64,000 nucleotides of DNA from Bacillus_BA fengqiuensis (GTDB lineage: Bacteria > Bacillota > Bacilli > Bacillales > Bacillaceae_H): NCBI GenBank assembly GCA_030813035.1, contig JAUSTV010000001.1; one strand, written 5' to 3'. Shown here in pieces: positions 9,551-17,105 of this stretch. The stretch's first letter is position 1. Each line of letters opens with the position of its first letter. The position numbers were made by a program, and so were the translations under genes. The notes beneath the pieces are model-generated. The model made no database searches. It saw only the letters and a program-made list of their open reading frames with translations, and had not been told where the DNA came from.

Positions 9551-10052
9551 ATCCTTTCAGCCAATTGAATTTAAGACGAAAAAATGTTGAAAATGGCCAC
9601 ATCACAACATGTTAGTGATGATGTTTTCTGAATAAAAAAGCTAAAAGTTTTTTGACATTTAGTTCCATTCGAATATTCGCAATAAAGGGAATAGGTATTT
9701 AATTATTAGGGTCTTACGAAAAACATTATATGGAATGTACAAGTCACTTGTTCCTTTATTATTGAAACCGTTTTCCGAGGGGGAATGATCAAAATTAGTG
9801 ATAGAAATCTTATATGTCTGTATAAAGAAGATAGAAAACGAAGTTTTATCAACCATTTGAAGGACACAAAATGAACGTATAACCGTTTGTTTTGTGTCTT
9901 TTTTTAGTTAAATAAGTTAAATATTTAACCAACCTAAGGGCTAAATGACTCACAAAACAGTTCTTATAAAACTATGTTCTAAATGATAAATTAAAAATAA
10001 AACCATTCGTCAGCAAGGACGATTTTACATTATTAAAGTCTACTTCAATTAA
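9551..10052 (+). other. AT-rich intergenic stretch, probably decayed sequence
   Basis: No convincing gene. A stop-to-stop frame of about 50 codons on the plus strand ends at TGA 9872-9874, inside a good terminator (9862-9905), with a 29-codon ATG frame from 9785 preceded by GAGGGGG. This could be the tail of a degraded gene. No family recognised. Confidence 0.3.
9862..9905 (+). terminator. Rho-independent terminator, gene partner unclear
   Basis: Sixteen-base stem GGACACAAAATGAACG / CGTTTGTTTTGTGTCT with wobble pairs, followed by seven T. There is no clear intact gene upstream on this strand, which suggests that a lost gene once ended here. Confidence 0.75.
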
Positions 10053-10211
10053 AGAACGGAGCAAATCATTAATCAATATTTGGATGTAATTGAGGAATAT
10101 GATCAGTTTTATCGTTCAGGAGGCCCTTTTATTAAGAAAAGCAGGGGAAACCGAAATTTGCTCGAAATCTTTTATGAGTCGAACAATCTGCAGAATACTT
10201 ATATGACGTAA
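10053..10211 (+). pseudogene. C-terminal remnant of an unidentified gene
   Basis: A stop-bounded frame of about 52 codons with protein-like composition (contains YDQFYRSGGPFIKKSRGNR) but no start codon with a ribosome site. It ends at TAA 10209-10211, 36 bp before the next gene. The residues look coding rather than random, but I cannot assign a family. Confidence 0.35.
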
Positions 10212-10247
10212 ATTAGGCAAATTTCTGTCAGGAAAGGAGCGGTAAGA

Positions 10248-10967
10248 TTGAATAAGCAAAATTGGGTCGTCGCCGGAATCGGCAAGTTAGGGAAAGCATT
10301 ATTGTCCCAGTTCGAGCAACAGGGCATTCAAGTGGGGATTTTTCATCCAGATATCAAAAAAGCGAATGATTGCTTACATGAGTATCCGCTTCATCGAATC
10401 GTGAAAATGGAGGAGATCGGCAGGGCAGATTTCTTGATTTTAGCGCTTCCGGCCAAACAAATTATTCCGTTTGTCGAAAACCTTGAATCCAATCAAATTT
10501 CTTTACAGAAACCGATTTTGATTAATATGGCCACAGCGGCACATACTTCTGAGCTAAAAGGGGAGTATCCTGATTTAAAATGGATGGGAATGAAGTTTGT
10601 CGGCCAGGCCGATGATTTACGAAAAAATGGGCAGGGGCTTTTTGTCACCGAAGAATCGAATGAGGGGACCGATTCTCAATTTGTATCTGTCATCCGGATG
10701 TTTTCCGAAATCGGGCGTGTGATTACAGATAGTGAAGCGACCGTCGAAAAAGTAAATCGGATTGCCACATTTCATGCCATTAAAGCCGCCAAAGAAATTG
10801 AACAAGAGCTTCGAAGCGGAGGATATCAAAGCGAATACGAAAAGAGGGTCTTGCTGTCGTTAGTTCCCGAGGTTGTACGTTCATACGCACATGGAACATT
10901 GGGGCATTTTGGTCAATCCATTGCTGCTCAATTCGATCAAGAGGGAAGGGTGAATCCAAAACGTTAA
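10248..10967 (+). CDS. NAD(P)-binding Rossmann-fold protein, F420/P5C-reductase-like
   Basis: 239 residues starting at TTG 10248, with AAAGGAGC seven bases upstream. The N-terminal VVAGIGKLGKALLSQF is a dinucleotide-binding GxGxxG-type motif, followed by a Rossmann domain with the strand ADFLILALPAKQI. That pattern resembles pyrroline-5-carboxylate reductase and the F420-dependent NADP oxidoreductase group. The C-terminal half is helical and probably a dimerisation domain. No substrate can be inferred. It is followed by a separately promoted GntR regulator; whether they are functionally linked is unknown. Confidence 0.75.
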   Translation: MNKQNWVVAGIGKLGKALLSQFEQQGIQVGIFHPDIKKANDCLHEYPLHRIVKMEEIGRADFLILALPAKQIIPFVENLESNQISLQKPILINMATAAHTSELKGEYPDLKWMGMKFVGQADDLRKNGQGLFVTEESNEGTDSQFVSVIRMFSEIGRVITDSEATVEKVNRIATFHAIKAAKEIEQELRSGGYQSEYEKRVLLSLVPEVVRSYAHGTLGHFGQSIAAQFDQEGRVNPKR

Positions 10968-11140
10968 GAATTTGAAAGAGAATGGATTAAAAGGGTTCTT
11001 TTTTGTTCTTTTGACCCATCCTCCTGATTGTACCGACAAAGACTGCCTTTCTAAATTCCTGGAAAAATTCCAGAAAATAGGCTTAAGATAAAGACTGCCT
11101 CAAGCGCTGCCAGTCCGGCGGTTACACACTTTAATTTACT

Positions 11141-11150
11141 TTGTATACAA
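11141..11150. promoter_or_regulatory. candidate GntR/FadR-type operator
   Basis: Perfect palindrome TTGTATACAA about 165 bp upstream of the GntR-family gene, in an AT-rich promoter-like stretch. Operators of FadR-subfamily GntR regulators often have this form, so autoregulation is plausible but inferred. Confidence 0.4.
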
Positions 11151-11314
11151 TTTTTTAGAAAATATATACAAAAGATATAACTTTTAAAATTTTGGCTTTT
11201 AAATATAACGTTATCGTTCTATACTTTTAAGGGAGAGTTCCAAGTTTTGGGACGAAATAAAAAATATTGAAGCAGCGTTCAAAAACGCAGTCTCTCAATA
11301 GGAGAAGGGTAACG

Positions 11315-11929
11315 ATGGTAAAAAAAACGAATCAATTAGCTTATTTGCAGTCATATGAATATATAAGAGATAAAATTTTGAACGGTGAACTGGAACGTGG
11401 AACAAAGCTGATAGAAGAAAAGTTGGCAGAAGAATTGGGAGTCAGCCGAACGCCCATCCGTGAGTCGATTCGGAAACTTGAACAAGAAGGGTTAGTAAAA
11501 GAAAAACGCGTGGTAAATCCTACCGATACGGATCTCCGCAACCTTTTTCAAGTTCGGATATTGCTGGAGGGATTTGCAGCTCGATCTGCTGCTACTTATA
11601 TGGGTGAAGACGATTTGAAAAGGCTGGAAAAAAGCATTCACATTGCTCGAACCGGGACGACAGAGGAGATTATGGCCGCAAATGAAGAGTTTCATGACAT
11701 TATTGTCAAGGCCACCAATAATCCTGTGATGGTTGATACGATCGAACGAATGCAATCTATTATTTACTTATTCAGGAAGACCGTTGTCATCCATAAACGG
11801 CCATTTCTCATTGATGAGCATCAACTCATTTATGATGCCATTCGCTCGCATCAAGCAGATGAGGCAGAACGATTAATGAAAGTGCATCTACAGGCAGACC
11901 TTGATTTCTGTTTACACCTGTTGAACTAG
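11315..11929 (+). CDS. GntR-family (FadR subfamily) transcriptional regulator
   Basis: DNA-binding repressor or activator of 204 residues from ATG 11315, preceded by AGGAGAAGGG; an in-frame TTG at 11267 has no ribosome site. The winged helix is at about residues 5-70 (EKLAEELGVSRTPIRESIRKLEQEG is the recognition region). The helical FCD ligand-binding domain covers about 75-200, with the metal-binding type segments EEFHDIIVKATNN and DEHQLIYDAI. The regulated pathway is not apparent from the neighbours. Confidence 0.9.
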   Translation: MVKKTNQLAYLQSYEYIRDKILNGELERGTKLIEEKLAEELGVSRTPIRESIRKLEQEGLVKEKRVVNPTDTDLRNLFQVRILLEGFAARSAATYMGEDDLKRLEKSIHIARTGTTEEIMAANEEFHDIIVKATNNPVMVDTIERMQSIIYLFRKTVVIHKRPFLIDEHQLIYDAIRSHQADEAERLMKVHLQADLDFCLHLLN

Positions 11930-11972
11930 AACAGCATAAACATCTATCTTACCAAAAAAAGGGTTGACACCT

Positions 11973-12000
11973 TTGTCAATCACTGCATATACTTTATAAT
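11973..12000 (+). promoter_or_regulatory. sigma-A promoter for the ABC-F leader
   Basis: TTGTCA at 11973-11978, 16 bp spacer, perfect TATAAT at 11995-12000. A second TTGACA lies at 11964-11969. It is about 250 bp upstream of the ABC-F start, leaving a long untranslated leader. Confidence 0.7.
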
Positions 12001-12257
12001 ATTAAATCAAGAAACGAAAGGATGAAATATGGAGCAATGAAGTTCTAATCTAATTTTCTTAGGCGATACTATTCAACTATTTGAATAAAAATCAAAACCT
12101 AGAGAATTGGATTGGTCTGCCCATTTTTCCATACATCCTTATTAACCAAGTGGAGTTGTTCACGCTGTTTGGCTGTAGACTCAACTCTTATTTGTTCATA
12201 CGGTCATGTATAGTTGGGATACTCAACCTCTCTAGGTGTTGCTAGGGAGGTTTTTCT
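12001..12257 (+). promoter_or_regulatory. attenuator-type leader of the ABC-F gene
   Basis: A long leader with mutually exclusive pairings. The terminator stem AACCTCTCTAG / CTAGGGAGGTT (12225-12252) is followed by TTTCT and sits directly before the coding frame. Its 5' arm can instead pair with ACCTAGAG at 12097-12104 (8 bp with 12230-12237), an antiterminator. GAGTTG 12153-12158 can pair with CAACTC 12182-12187. Very short frames near the 5' end (ATG 12022, eight codons; ATG 12029, three codons) could be the leader peptide. This is the architecture of antibiotic-inducible resistance ABC-F leaders such as vmlR. Confidence 0.65.
12225..12257 (+). terminator. intrinsic terminator inside the ABC-F leader
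   Basis: Eleven-base stem with one G-U pair, loop GTGTTG, then TTTTTCT. Its 3' arm GGGAGG lies seven bases before ATG 12258, so it could also act as a ribosome binding site for an N-terminally longer protein. Confidence 0.75.
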
Positions 12258-12317
12258 ATGTGGAAAAAGGAGAAAAGCAATACATCGAATCGGAAACGGA
12301 TGTGCGAGGTGAACGGT

Positions 12318-14021
12318 ATGAACATATTAAGAGTAAGGAATCTAGAGAAAAACTTTGGAGAACGAACGGTTTTACGTGATCTTACGTTTGACATACAATC
12401 GCAGGATCGGATCGGTCTTGTTGGATTGAACGGAGCTGGGAAAACAACGCTGGCGAACATCATATATGGTAAAACGGCACCAGATAAAGGCACGGTTGAA
12501 AACGGGAAACAACCATTGAGAGTGGGGTACTTGCTTCAATCAGTTGACTATCAGGTCAATGGTTATGTTGAAGAGGATGTCTCTTCTGACTTTCTGGAAT
12601 TGGCCAGCGAATTTGGTTTAAAGAAAGTGCATTCATGGGAACATGAACGTTTTTCTCATTTAAGCGAAGGAGAAAAATTAAAGATGACGTTAGCCCATAT
12701 ATGGGCCTCAAATCCGGATATCTTAATTCTCGACGAACCGACCAATCACTTGGATTTTCAAGGTGTTCAATGGCTGATCGAGCAGATCCATCAATACAAA
12801 GGCACAGTGATTCTTATTTCGCATGATCGGTATTTCCTCGATCAAACCATTACAAAGATTTTTGAGCTGGAGGACGGAAAGCTAACCATATACGACGGCA
12901 ATTATTCTGCCTATCGTACCGAAAAGAAAAAGCGTTACGAAGATCAGCTCCATCAATATGAAACCCAACAAAAGCATAAGGCGCGTATAGAAAGCCAAGT
13001 TGCAAATTTACAGCAGTGGGCAGGAAAAGCACACCGCACGATGAGAGAGCAGGAAGGCATGAAAGAATTTCATGGCGTTCGAGCCAAAAAAATAGATCGA
13101 GCCGTTAAATCGAAAATGAAACGGCTGGACATGGAACTCGAAAAACATAAAGTGGAAAAACCAAAGGAAGAAAAGAAAGTTCGCTTCCAATTCGACGCAA
13201 GCGGGAAACGTGGAAAGCGAATCATTGAAGCGAAAAAGCTTACGAAGAAATTCAGAAGCCGGACGCTTTTTCAAGACAGTCACTTTTATATGGGCCATGG
13301 GGAAAGGATCGGCCTTATCGGAGCCAATGGAGCAGGAAAAACAACCTTCATTAACATGCTGTTAGGGAAGGAACCGTTAACGGGCGGGGAATTATGGAAA
13401 AGCGAATCGTTAAAAATAGCATATTTAAGTCAAGATGTTGGCGATATGCCTTCAACAAAATCACCTATTGAAGCTCTTGGACTCACTCATGAAGAGGATA
13501 TTTTTCGTGCGAGAACCATCCTGGCAAACATGGGCATGAAGGAGAATGTATTGAACCGTCCCATTCAAACATTAAGTTTAGGCGAGCGAACACGTGTAAA
13601 ATTAACGGAAATATTGATTCGGGAGCATGATTTTTTAATATTGGATGAACCGACCAATCATCTGGATCTTCCAAGTCGAGAACAATTCGAAGAAACGTTA
13701 GCCGAATTTTCAGGCACCATGCTCATCGTCTCCCATGATTATTACTTTCTCAATCGTTTATGTGATAAGTTATTGATCATTGAAGATGGAATGATCAAGC
13801 GGGTGGAAATGAATCTGGAGCAATATAAGGCTATAAAGAATCAGCCTGCTGTTCCAAATAAACAAGACAAAGAAGAACGACTGTTGCTTTTAGAAACAGA
13901 AATTTCCGCTGTCATCGGTGAGTTAAGTCTATTGACACCCGGCTCAGACAAATATAGTGAGCTGGACGCCAAATTCCTGGCGCTTTCCAAAGAGAAGCGG
14001 GAGCTGTCAGCGAATGATTAG
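12318..14021 (+). CDS. ABC-F family ATPase, probable antibiotic-resistance type
   Basis: Soluble protein with two ABC domains and no membrane part, 567 residues from ATG 12318 (GAGGTG upstream); an in-frame ATG 12258 would add 20 residues. Domain 1 has GLNGAGKTT and LSEGEKLKMTLA; domain 2 has GANGAGKTT and LSLGERTRVKLT; both have LILDEPTNHLD. The linker between them is long, charged and helical, as in the P-site tRNA interaction motif of ribosome-protecting ABC-F proteins. ABC-F proteins act on the ribosome, and the resistance type dislodges drugs such as lincosamides, pleuromutilins or macrolides. The attenuated leader supports that role over housekeeping YkpA/YfmR types; the drug class is not predictable here. 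Confidence 0.88.
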   Translation: MNILRVRNLEKNFGERTVLRDLTFDIQSQDRIGLVGLNGAGKTTLANIIYGKTAPDKGTVENGKQPLRVGYLLQSVDYQVNGYVEEDVSSDFLELASEFGLKKVHSWEHERFSHLSEGEKLKMTLAHIWASNPDILILDEPTNHLDFQGVQWLIEQIHQYKGTVILISHDRYFLDQTITKIFELEDGKLTIYDGNYSAYRTEKKKRYEDQLHQYETQQKHKARIESQVANLQQWAGKAHRTMREQEGMKEFHGVRAKKIDRAVKSKMKRLDMELEKHKVEKPKEEKKVRFQFDASGKRGKRIIEAKKLTKKFRSRTLFQDSHFYMGHGERIGLIGANGAGKTTFINMLLGKEPLTGGELWKSESLKIAYLSQDVGDMPSTKSPIEALGLTHEEDIFRARTILANMGMKENVLNRPIQTLSLGERTRVKLTEILIREHDFLILDEPTNHLDLPSREQFEETLAEFSGTMLIVSHDYYFLNRLCDKLLIIEDGMIKRVEMNLEQYKAIKNQPAVPNKQDKEERLLLLETEISAVIGELSLLTPGSDKYSELDAKFLALSKEKRELSAND

Positions 14022-14099
14022 TAGTAGTTGGTACGTTTAGAATCATGGAGAATAGGAAATAGACAAGTAAGCTATTTACTGGAAAAGGAGGAATAGGAA

Positions 14100-14297
14100 A
14101 TGCCTTATCGTTCTCTAAACGAACTTCCCGATGGAGTAAAAGACAATCTGCCCCATCATGCCCAAGAGATTTTTAAAGAAGCTTTTAATTCGGCTTCAAA
14201 GGAATACAAGGAGGAAGAAACAGCCTTTAAAGTAGCGTGGAGTGCGGTGAAAAAGAAATATCAAAAAGACAGCGACGACAATTGGGTCGAAAAATGA
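14100..14297 (+). CDS. ChaB-family protein
   Basis: Small protein of 65 residues belonging to the ChaB family, named for the E. coli protein once thought to regulate cation transport. The family core is a short helical bundle, seen here as LPDGVKDNLPHHAQEIFKEA followed by AFKVAWSAVKKKY. The start has AAAGGAGGA upstream. Function is unknown; it lies between the ABC-F gene and another tiny hydrophilic protein gene and may be transcribed with either. Confidence 0.85.
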   Translation: MPYRSLNELPDGVKDNLPHHAQEIFKEAFNSASKEYKEEETAFKVAWSAVKKKYQKDSDDNWVEK

Positions 14298-14385
14298 TTG
14301 AGTCACAAAACATCTTTCAGCAAATGAACGCGGATAAAAGTCAAAGGATTGTATAAAATAACCGTGTTCATAGGGAGGTGTTCAC

Positions 14386-14511
14386 ATGCCAAATCTAAAT
14401 GATAACAAATTCAGAAAGATTCAATCGGAGAGCCAAAAGCAAGGGAAGTCTCAAGAGGAATATGCGGCCGAGCTTGCAATGAACCGTGCGAAAAGCCAAC
14501 AGAAAAAATAA
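14386..14511 (+). CDS. small hydrophilic protein of 41 residues
   Basis: ATG 14386 follows GGGAGGTG at ideal spacing and the frame ends at TAA 14509-14511, immediately before a large hairpin. The sequence is rich in Gln, Lys and Ser with no hydrophobic segment (for example SESQKQGKSQEEYAAELAMN). Short Gln/Lys-rich proteins of this sort are common in Bacillus and some are spore-associated, but I do not recognise the family. Ribosome site and terminator-like hairpin make it a likely gene. Confidence 0.65.
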   Translation: MPNLNDNKFRKIQSESQKQGKSQEEYAAELAMNRAKSQQKK

Positions 14512-14512
14512 T

Positions 14513-14563
14513 CATACACGAATAGCAGGCAAGCACTTTGTGCTTGCCTGCTATTCGTGTATG
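14513..14563. terminator. 24 bp perfect hairpin after the small protein gene
   Basis: Perfect 24-base inverted repeat with a TTT loop (CATACACGAATAGCAGGCAA begins the stem). There is no T tract on either side, so it is unusual for an intrinsic terminator; it could act as an RNA stabiliser or bidirectional barrier. Confidence 0.6.
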
Positions 14564-14688
14564 AACGTCAAACTACTGGATATCGTTTGGAGTCCGTACG
14601 GGTATCCGGTTCAGTTCATTCGAGTAATGCGATAGAATGGATAAGGGCCATTTCGGTGCTCTTTGCTTATAAAGAATTGTAATAAACC

Positions 14689-14708
14689 GTTCATCTTGTG
14701 TTCATAAA
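14689..14708 (+). promoter_or_regulatory. HssR-type direct repeat upstream of hssR
   Basis: GTTCATCTT-GT-GTTCATAAA, two 9-base direct repeats separated by 2 bases, about 80 bp before the hssR start. The spacing equals that of the HssR binding site known upstream of hrtAB. It suggests autoregulation of hssRS. Confidence 0.65.
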
Positions 14709-14789
14709 TCTTTCTTATTCTAGAAGGAATGGCCATGTTTCATATCGTCAAGAAATCGGCAAACGACAAATCTTGAAGGAGGCGAGAGG

Positions 14790-15467
14790 ATGATACATAT
14801 ACTCGTAGCAGATGATGATGTTCATATCCGTGAACTGCTGCGCCATTATTTACAGCAAGAAGGATATATGTTTTTTGAAGGAGAAGACGGCGAGGCGGCT
14901 TCGCTCATTTTAGAGGAAGAGCGAATTCATTTAGCCATTGTCGACATTATGATGCCCAATAAAGACGGCTATGAATTATGTGAAGAAATTCGAAAACATT
15001 ATGATATACCCATCATTATTTTATCAGCAAAAGAACAAATCATTGATAAAGAGCGAGGATTTTTGGCAGGAACGGATGATTATTTAGTGAAGCCGTTTGA
15101 GCCGAAGGAGCTGTTGTTTCGAGTGAAGGCGCTGCTTCGGCGCTACCACATTGTCAGTTCAGAAAATATTGTGCTCAAAAACACAATCATTGATCGAAAA
15201 AGCTATGAAGTCAAATGCAATGAAAGCACGATTATGCTTCCGTTGAAAGAATTCGAACTGTTGGCACAGCTTGCCAGCTATCCAGGGCGGACGTTTACGC
15301 GGGAACAATTAATCGAGCTCATTTGGGGGATTGATTTTGAAGGAGATATTCGAACGGTTGATGTTCATGTGAAGCGATTGCGTGAACGCTTTTCGAAGCG
15401 GACGGATGATTTTACGATTTCGACGGTTCGCGGAATAGGGTATAAACTTGAGGTGAAAGAAGCATGA
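14790..15467 (+). CDS. hssR: haem-responsive response regulator HssR
   Basis: OmpR/PhoB-type response regulator of 225 residues: receiver domain with phosphoacceptor Asp52 in IVDIMMP and K in VKPFEPKEL, then a C-terminal winged helix ending TVRGIGYKLE. The segment IPIIILSAKEQ with DKERGFLAGTDDYLVKPFE closely matches Staphylococcus HssR. HssR is activated by the kinase HssS in response to haem and induces the HrtAB haem efflux pump. The kinase gene overlaps by 4 bases and hrtB/hrtA lie directly downstream, with an HssR-type site in front of each unit. Ribosome site GGAGGCGAGAGG. Confidence 0.9.
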   Translation: MIHILVADDDVHIRELLRHYLQQEGYMFFEGEDGEAASLILEEERIHLAIVDIMMPNKDGYELCEEIRKHYDIPIIILSAKEQIIDKERGFLAGTDDYLVKPFEPKELLFRVKALLRRYHIVSSENIVLKNTIIDRKSYEVKCNESTIMLPLKEFELLAQLASYPGRTFTREQLIELIWGIDFEGDIRTVDVHVKRLRERFSKRTDDFTISTVRGIGYKLEVKEA

Positions 15468-16843
15468 AGACGTTATATGTCCGATTTGTTGTGACGGCAA
15501 CGATCATTATCGTCGTCAGCAGTCTCCTCGCCTTCTTCATCGCGAATGCGTATTATCAAATCTATTTAAAACCGTTTAATGACCAGAAAATCACGAAAAT
15601 CGCAAGCGAAGCAGCGGGATTTGCTGCCTCAGCACCCAATCTCAATATGGGCGACTATTTACATACAATCGCAAAAATGGGCTATCAAATTTATTTAAAT
15701 GATGAAGAGGGGAGAGAAACATATTTTGGGCGTTCTTTTAAAAAGAAAAATGTAGACCGCGATGCTGTGTCTTCTGTATTGGAGGGTCAAGTCTATCACG
15801 GGATTGCCAATTTCCCCAAAAAGTTATTCATTACCGGTTTTTTCGATAATGAATTGAGGAATACGGTCGGAGTGCCTTTTCAATCCGGAGGAAAACGATA
15901 CGCGTTGTTTATACGTCCCGATATCGAATTACAGCTTGGGGAAATGAGGGTTTTCTTTGCCCAGTTATTGGTATTTAGCATTGGGTTAACGATTTTATTC
16001 ATTTTCATCAGCACACGGTATGTCGTGAAGCCGATTCGCAACTTGACGAAGGCGACAAAGAAGATTGCAGAAGGACAATACAATATACAGCTCGATGTAG
16101 AACGGGAGGATGAAATCGGGCTGCTTGCACAGTCGTTCACGCGTATGACGGCAAGCTTAAAGCGTTTGGAGGAGATGAGGCAGGAGTTTGTTTCCAATGT
16201 GTCTCATGAAATCCAGTCTCCGCTTACGTCGATTCAAGGATTTTCACAAGCGCTGCGCACAGAGCAAATAACAGAAGAACAGCGTCAGCAATATTTATCC
16301 ATTATCGAAGAGGAAAGCAGAAGGTTGTCTTTGATGAGCAAACAGCTATTAATGCTCGCTTCTTTAGATAAAGAGCACGATATATTGGAGGTGACGACAT
16401 TTGATGCAGCGGAACAGCTCAAACAAATTTTCCTTACAACCGCATGGTACTGGCGTGAAAAGGAGTTAGCCATTGATATGGATTTACCCTCTATCTCGAT
16501 AAATGGCGACAAACGATTTTTGCATCAAGTATGGATGAACCTAATTTATAACAGCATTAAATTTACTGACTCGGGTGGAACGATTTTTGTTTCAGCACAA
16601 AAAGATAACAGCGGTGCAGTTCATGTAGTGATCGAGGATACGGGAAAGGGAATTAGCAAAGAAGATTTACCTTACATATTCGACAGATACTATAAAGGAG
16701 ATAAAGCACGGAAACGAGAGGAAAGCGGAAGCGGACTCGGACTTTCCATTGTCAAAAAAATTGTCGAACTTCATAAAGGGAGAATTACCGTTCAGAGTGA
16801 AGTGGGAGTCGGGACGCGTTTTGAAATCATTCTCCCCCAATAA
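15464..16843 (+). CDS. hssS: haem sensor histidine kinase HssS
   Basis: Membrane sensor kinase of 459 residues. A transmembrane helix at about 8-28 is followed by an extracytoplasmic sensor of about 135 residues that includes KKLFITGFFDNELRNTVGV, very like staphylococcal HssS. Then come a second transmembrane helix (about 165-187), a HAMP domain, the phosphoacceptor His248 in NVSHEIQSPLTSIQGF, and an ATPase domain with the N box NLIYNSIKFT and the GSGLGLSIVKK lid. The expected HEIxTP motif reads HEIQSP, a tolerated variant. The stop codon TAA is the first three bases of a dispersed repeat (family R), and a strong terminator follows. Confidence 0.9.
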   Translation: MKTLYVRFVVTATIIIVVSSLLAFFIANAYYQIYLKPFNDQKITKIASEAAGFAASAPNLNMGDYLHTIAKMGYQIYLNDEEGRETYFGRSFKKKNVDRDAVSSVLEGQVYHGIANFPKKLFITGFFDNELRNTVGVPFQSGGKRYALFIRPDIELQLGEMRVFFAQLLVFSIGLTILFIFISTRYVVKPIRNLTKATKKIAEGQYNIQLDVEREDEIGLLAQSFTRMTASLKRLEEMRQEFVSNVSHEIQSPLTSIQGFSQALRTEQITEEQRQQYLSIIEEESRRLSLMSKQLLMLASLDKEHDILEVTTFDAAEQLKQIFLTTAWYWREKELAIDMDLPSISINGDKRFLHQVWMNLIYNSIKFTDSGGTIFVSAQKDNSGAVHVVIEDTGKGISKEDLPYIFDRYYKGDKARKREESGSGLGLSIVKKIVELHKGRITVQSEVGVGTRFEIILPQ

Positions 16844-16891
16844 AGGAAACTTCCATCAGTGGGGGTCTACTGCCCGTTAATGCGGGTTAAA
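16841..16891 (+). repeat. dispersed repeat family R, copy 1 (short form)
   Basis: Begins TAAAGGAAACTTCCATCAGT, then a GGGGG run, then CTGCCCGTTAATGCGGG and TTAAA. The first TAA is the hssS stop codon. Related copies lie at 21625, 22782, 31544 and 41268, all in the same orientation. Confidence 0.85.
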
Positions 16892-16933
16892 GCGAAATAA
16901 GATGGCGATGAGGCCGTCTTACTTCGCTTTTTT
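16889..16933 (+). terminator. Rho-independent terminator of hssRS
   Basis: Stem AAAGCGAAATAAGATGGC pairing with GCCGTCTTACTTCGCTTT (two mismatches), followed by TTTTTT. Confidence 0.85.
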
Positions 16934-17011
16934 AGATTTTGAATGTGTCAGGCTACACATTTTTCACCTTCACACACAATATATAAAGTCCCCCCCCAAT
17001 CGTAATGATTT

Positions 17012-17031
17012 GTTCATGTTCCGTTCATTTT
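17012..17031 (+). promoter_or_regulatory. HssR box upstream of hrtB
   Basis: GTTCATGTT-CC-GTTCATTTT, a direct repeat with 2-base spacer, about 75 bp before hrtB. This is essentially the HssR operator described for hrtAB promoters in Gram-positive bacteria. Confidence 0.85.
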
Positions 17032-17105
17032 CTTTTTTTATGATTAGTTTGTGAGCAGGGAGGCTAAGGCTTCTCACTAAGGAAAACGAATGGAGATGAC
17101 AGAAT

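Noticed and set aside
9659..9856. 65-codon minus-strand frame
   Set aside because: No ribosome site; composition not convincing, and a plus-strand remnant explains the openness equally well.
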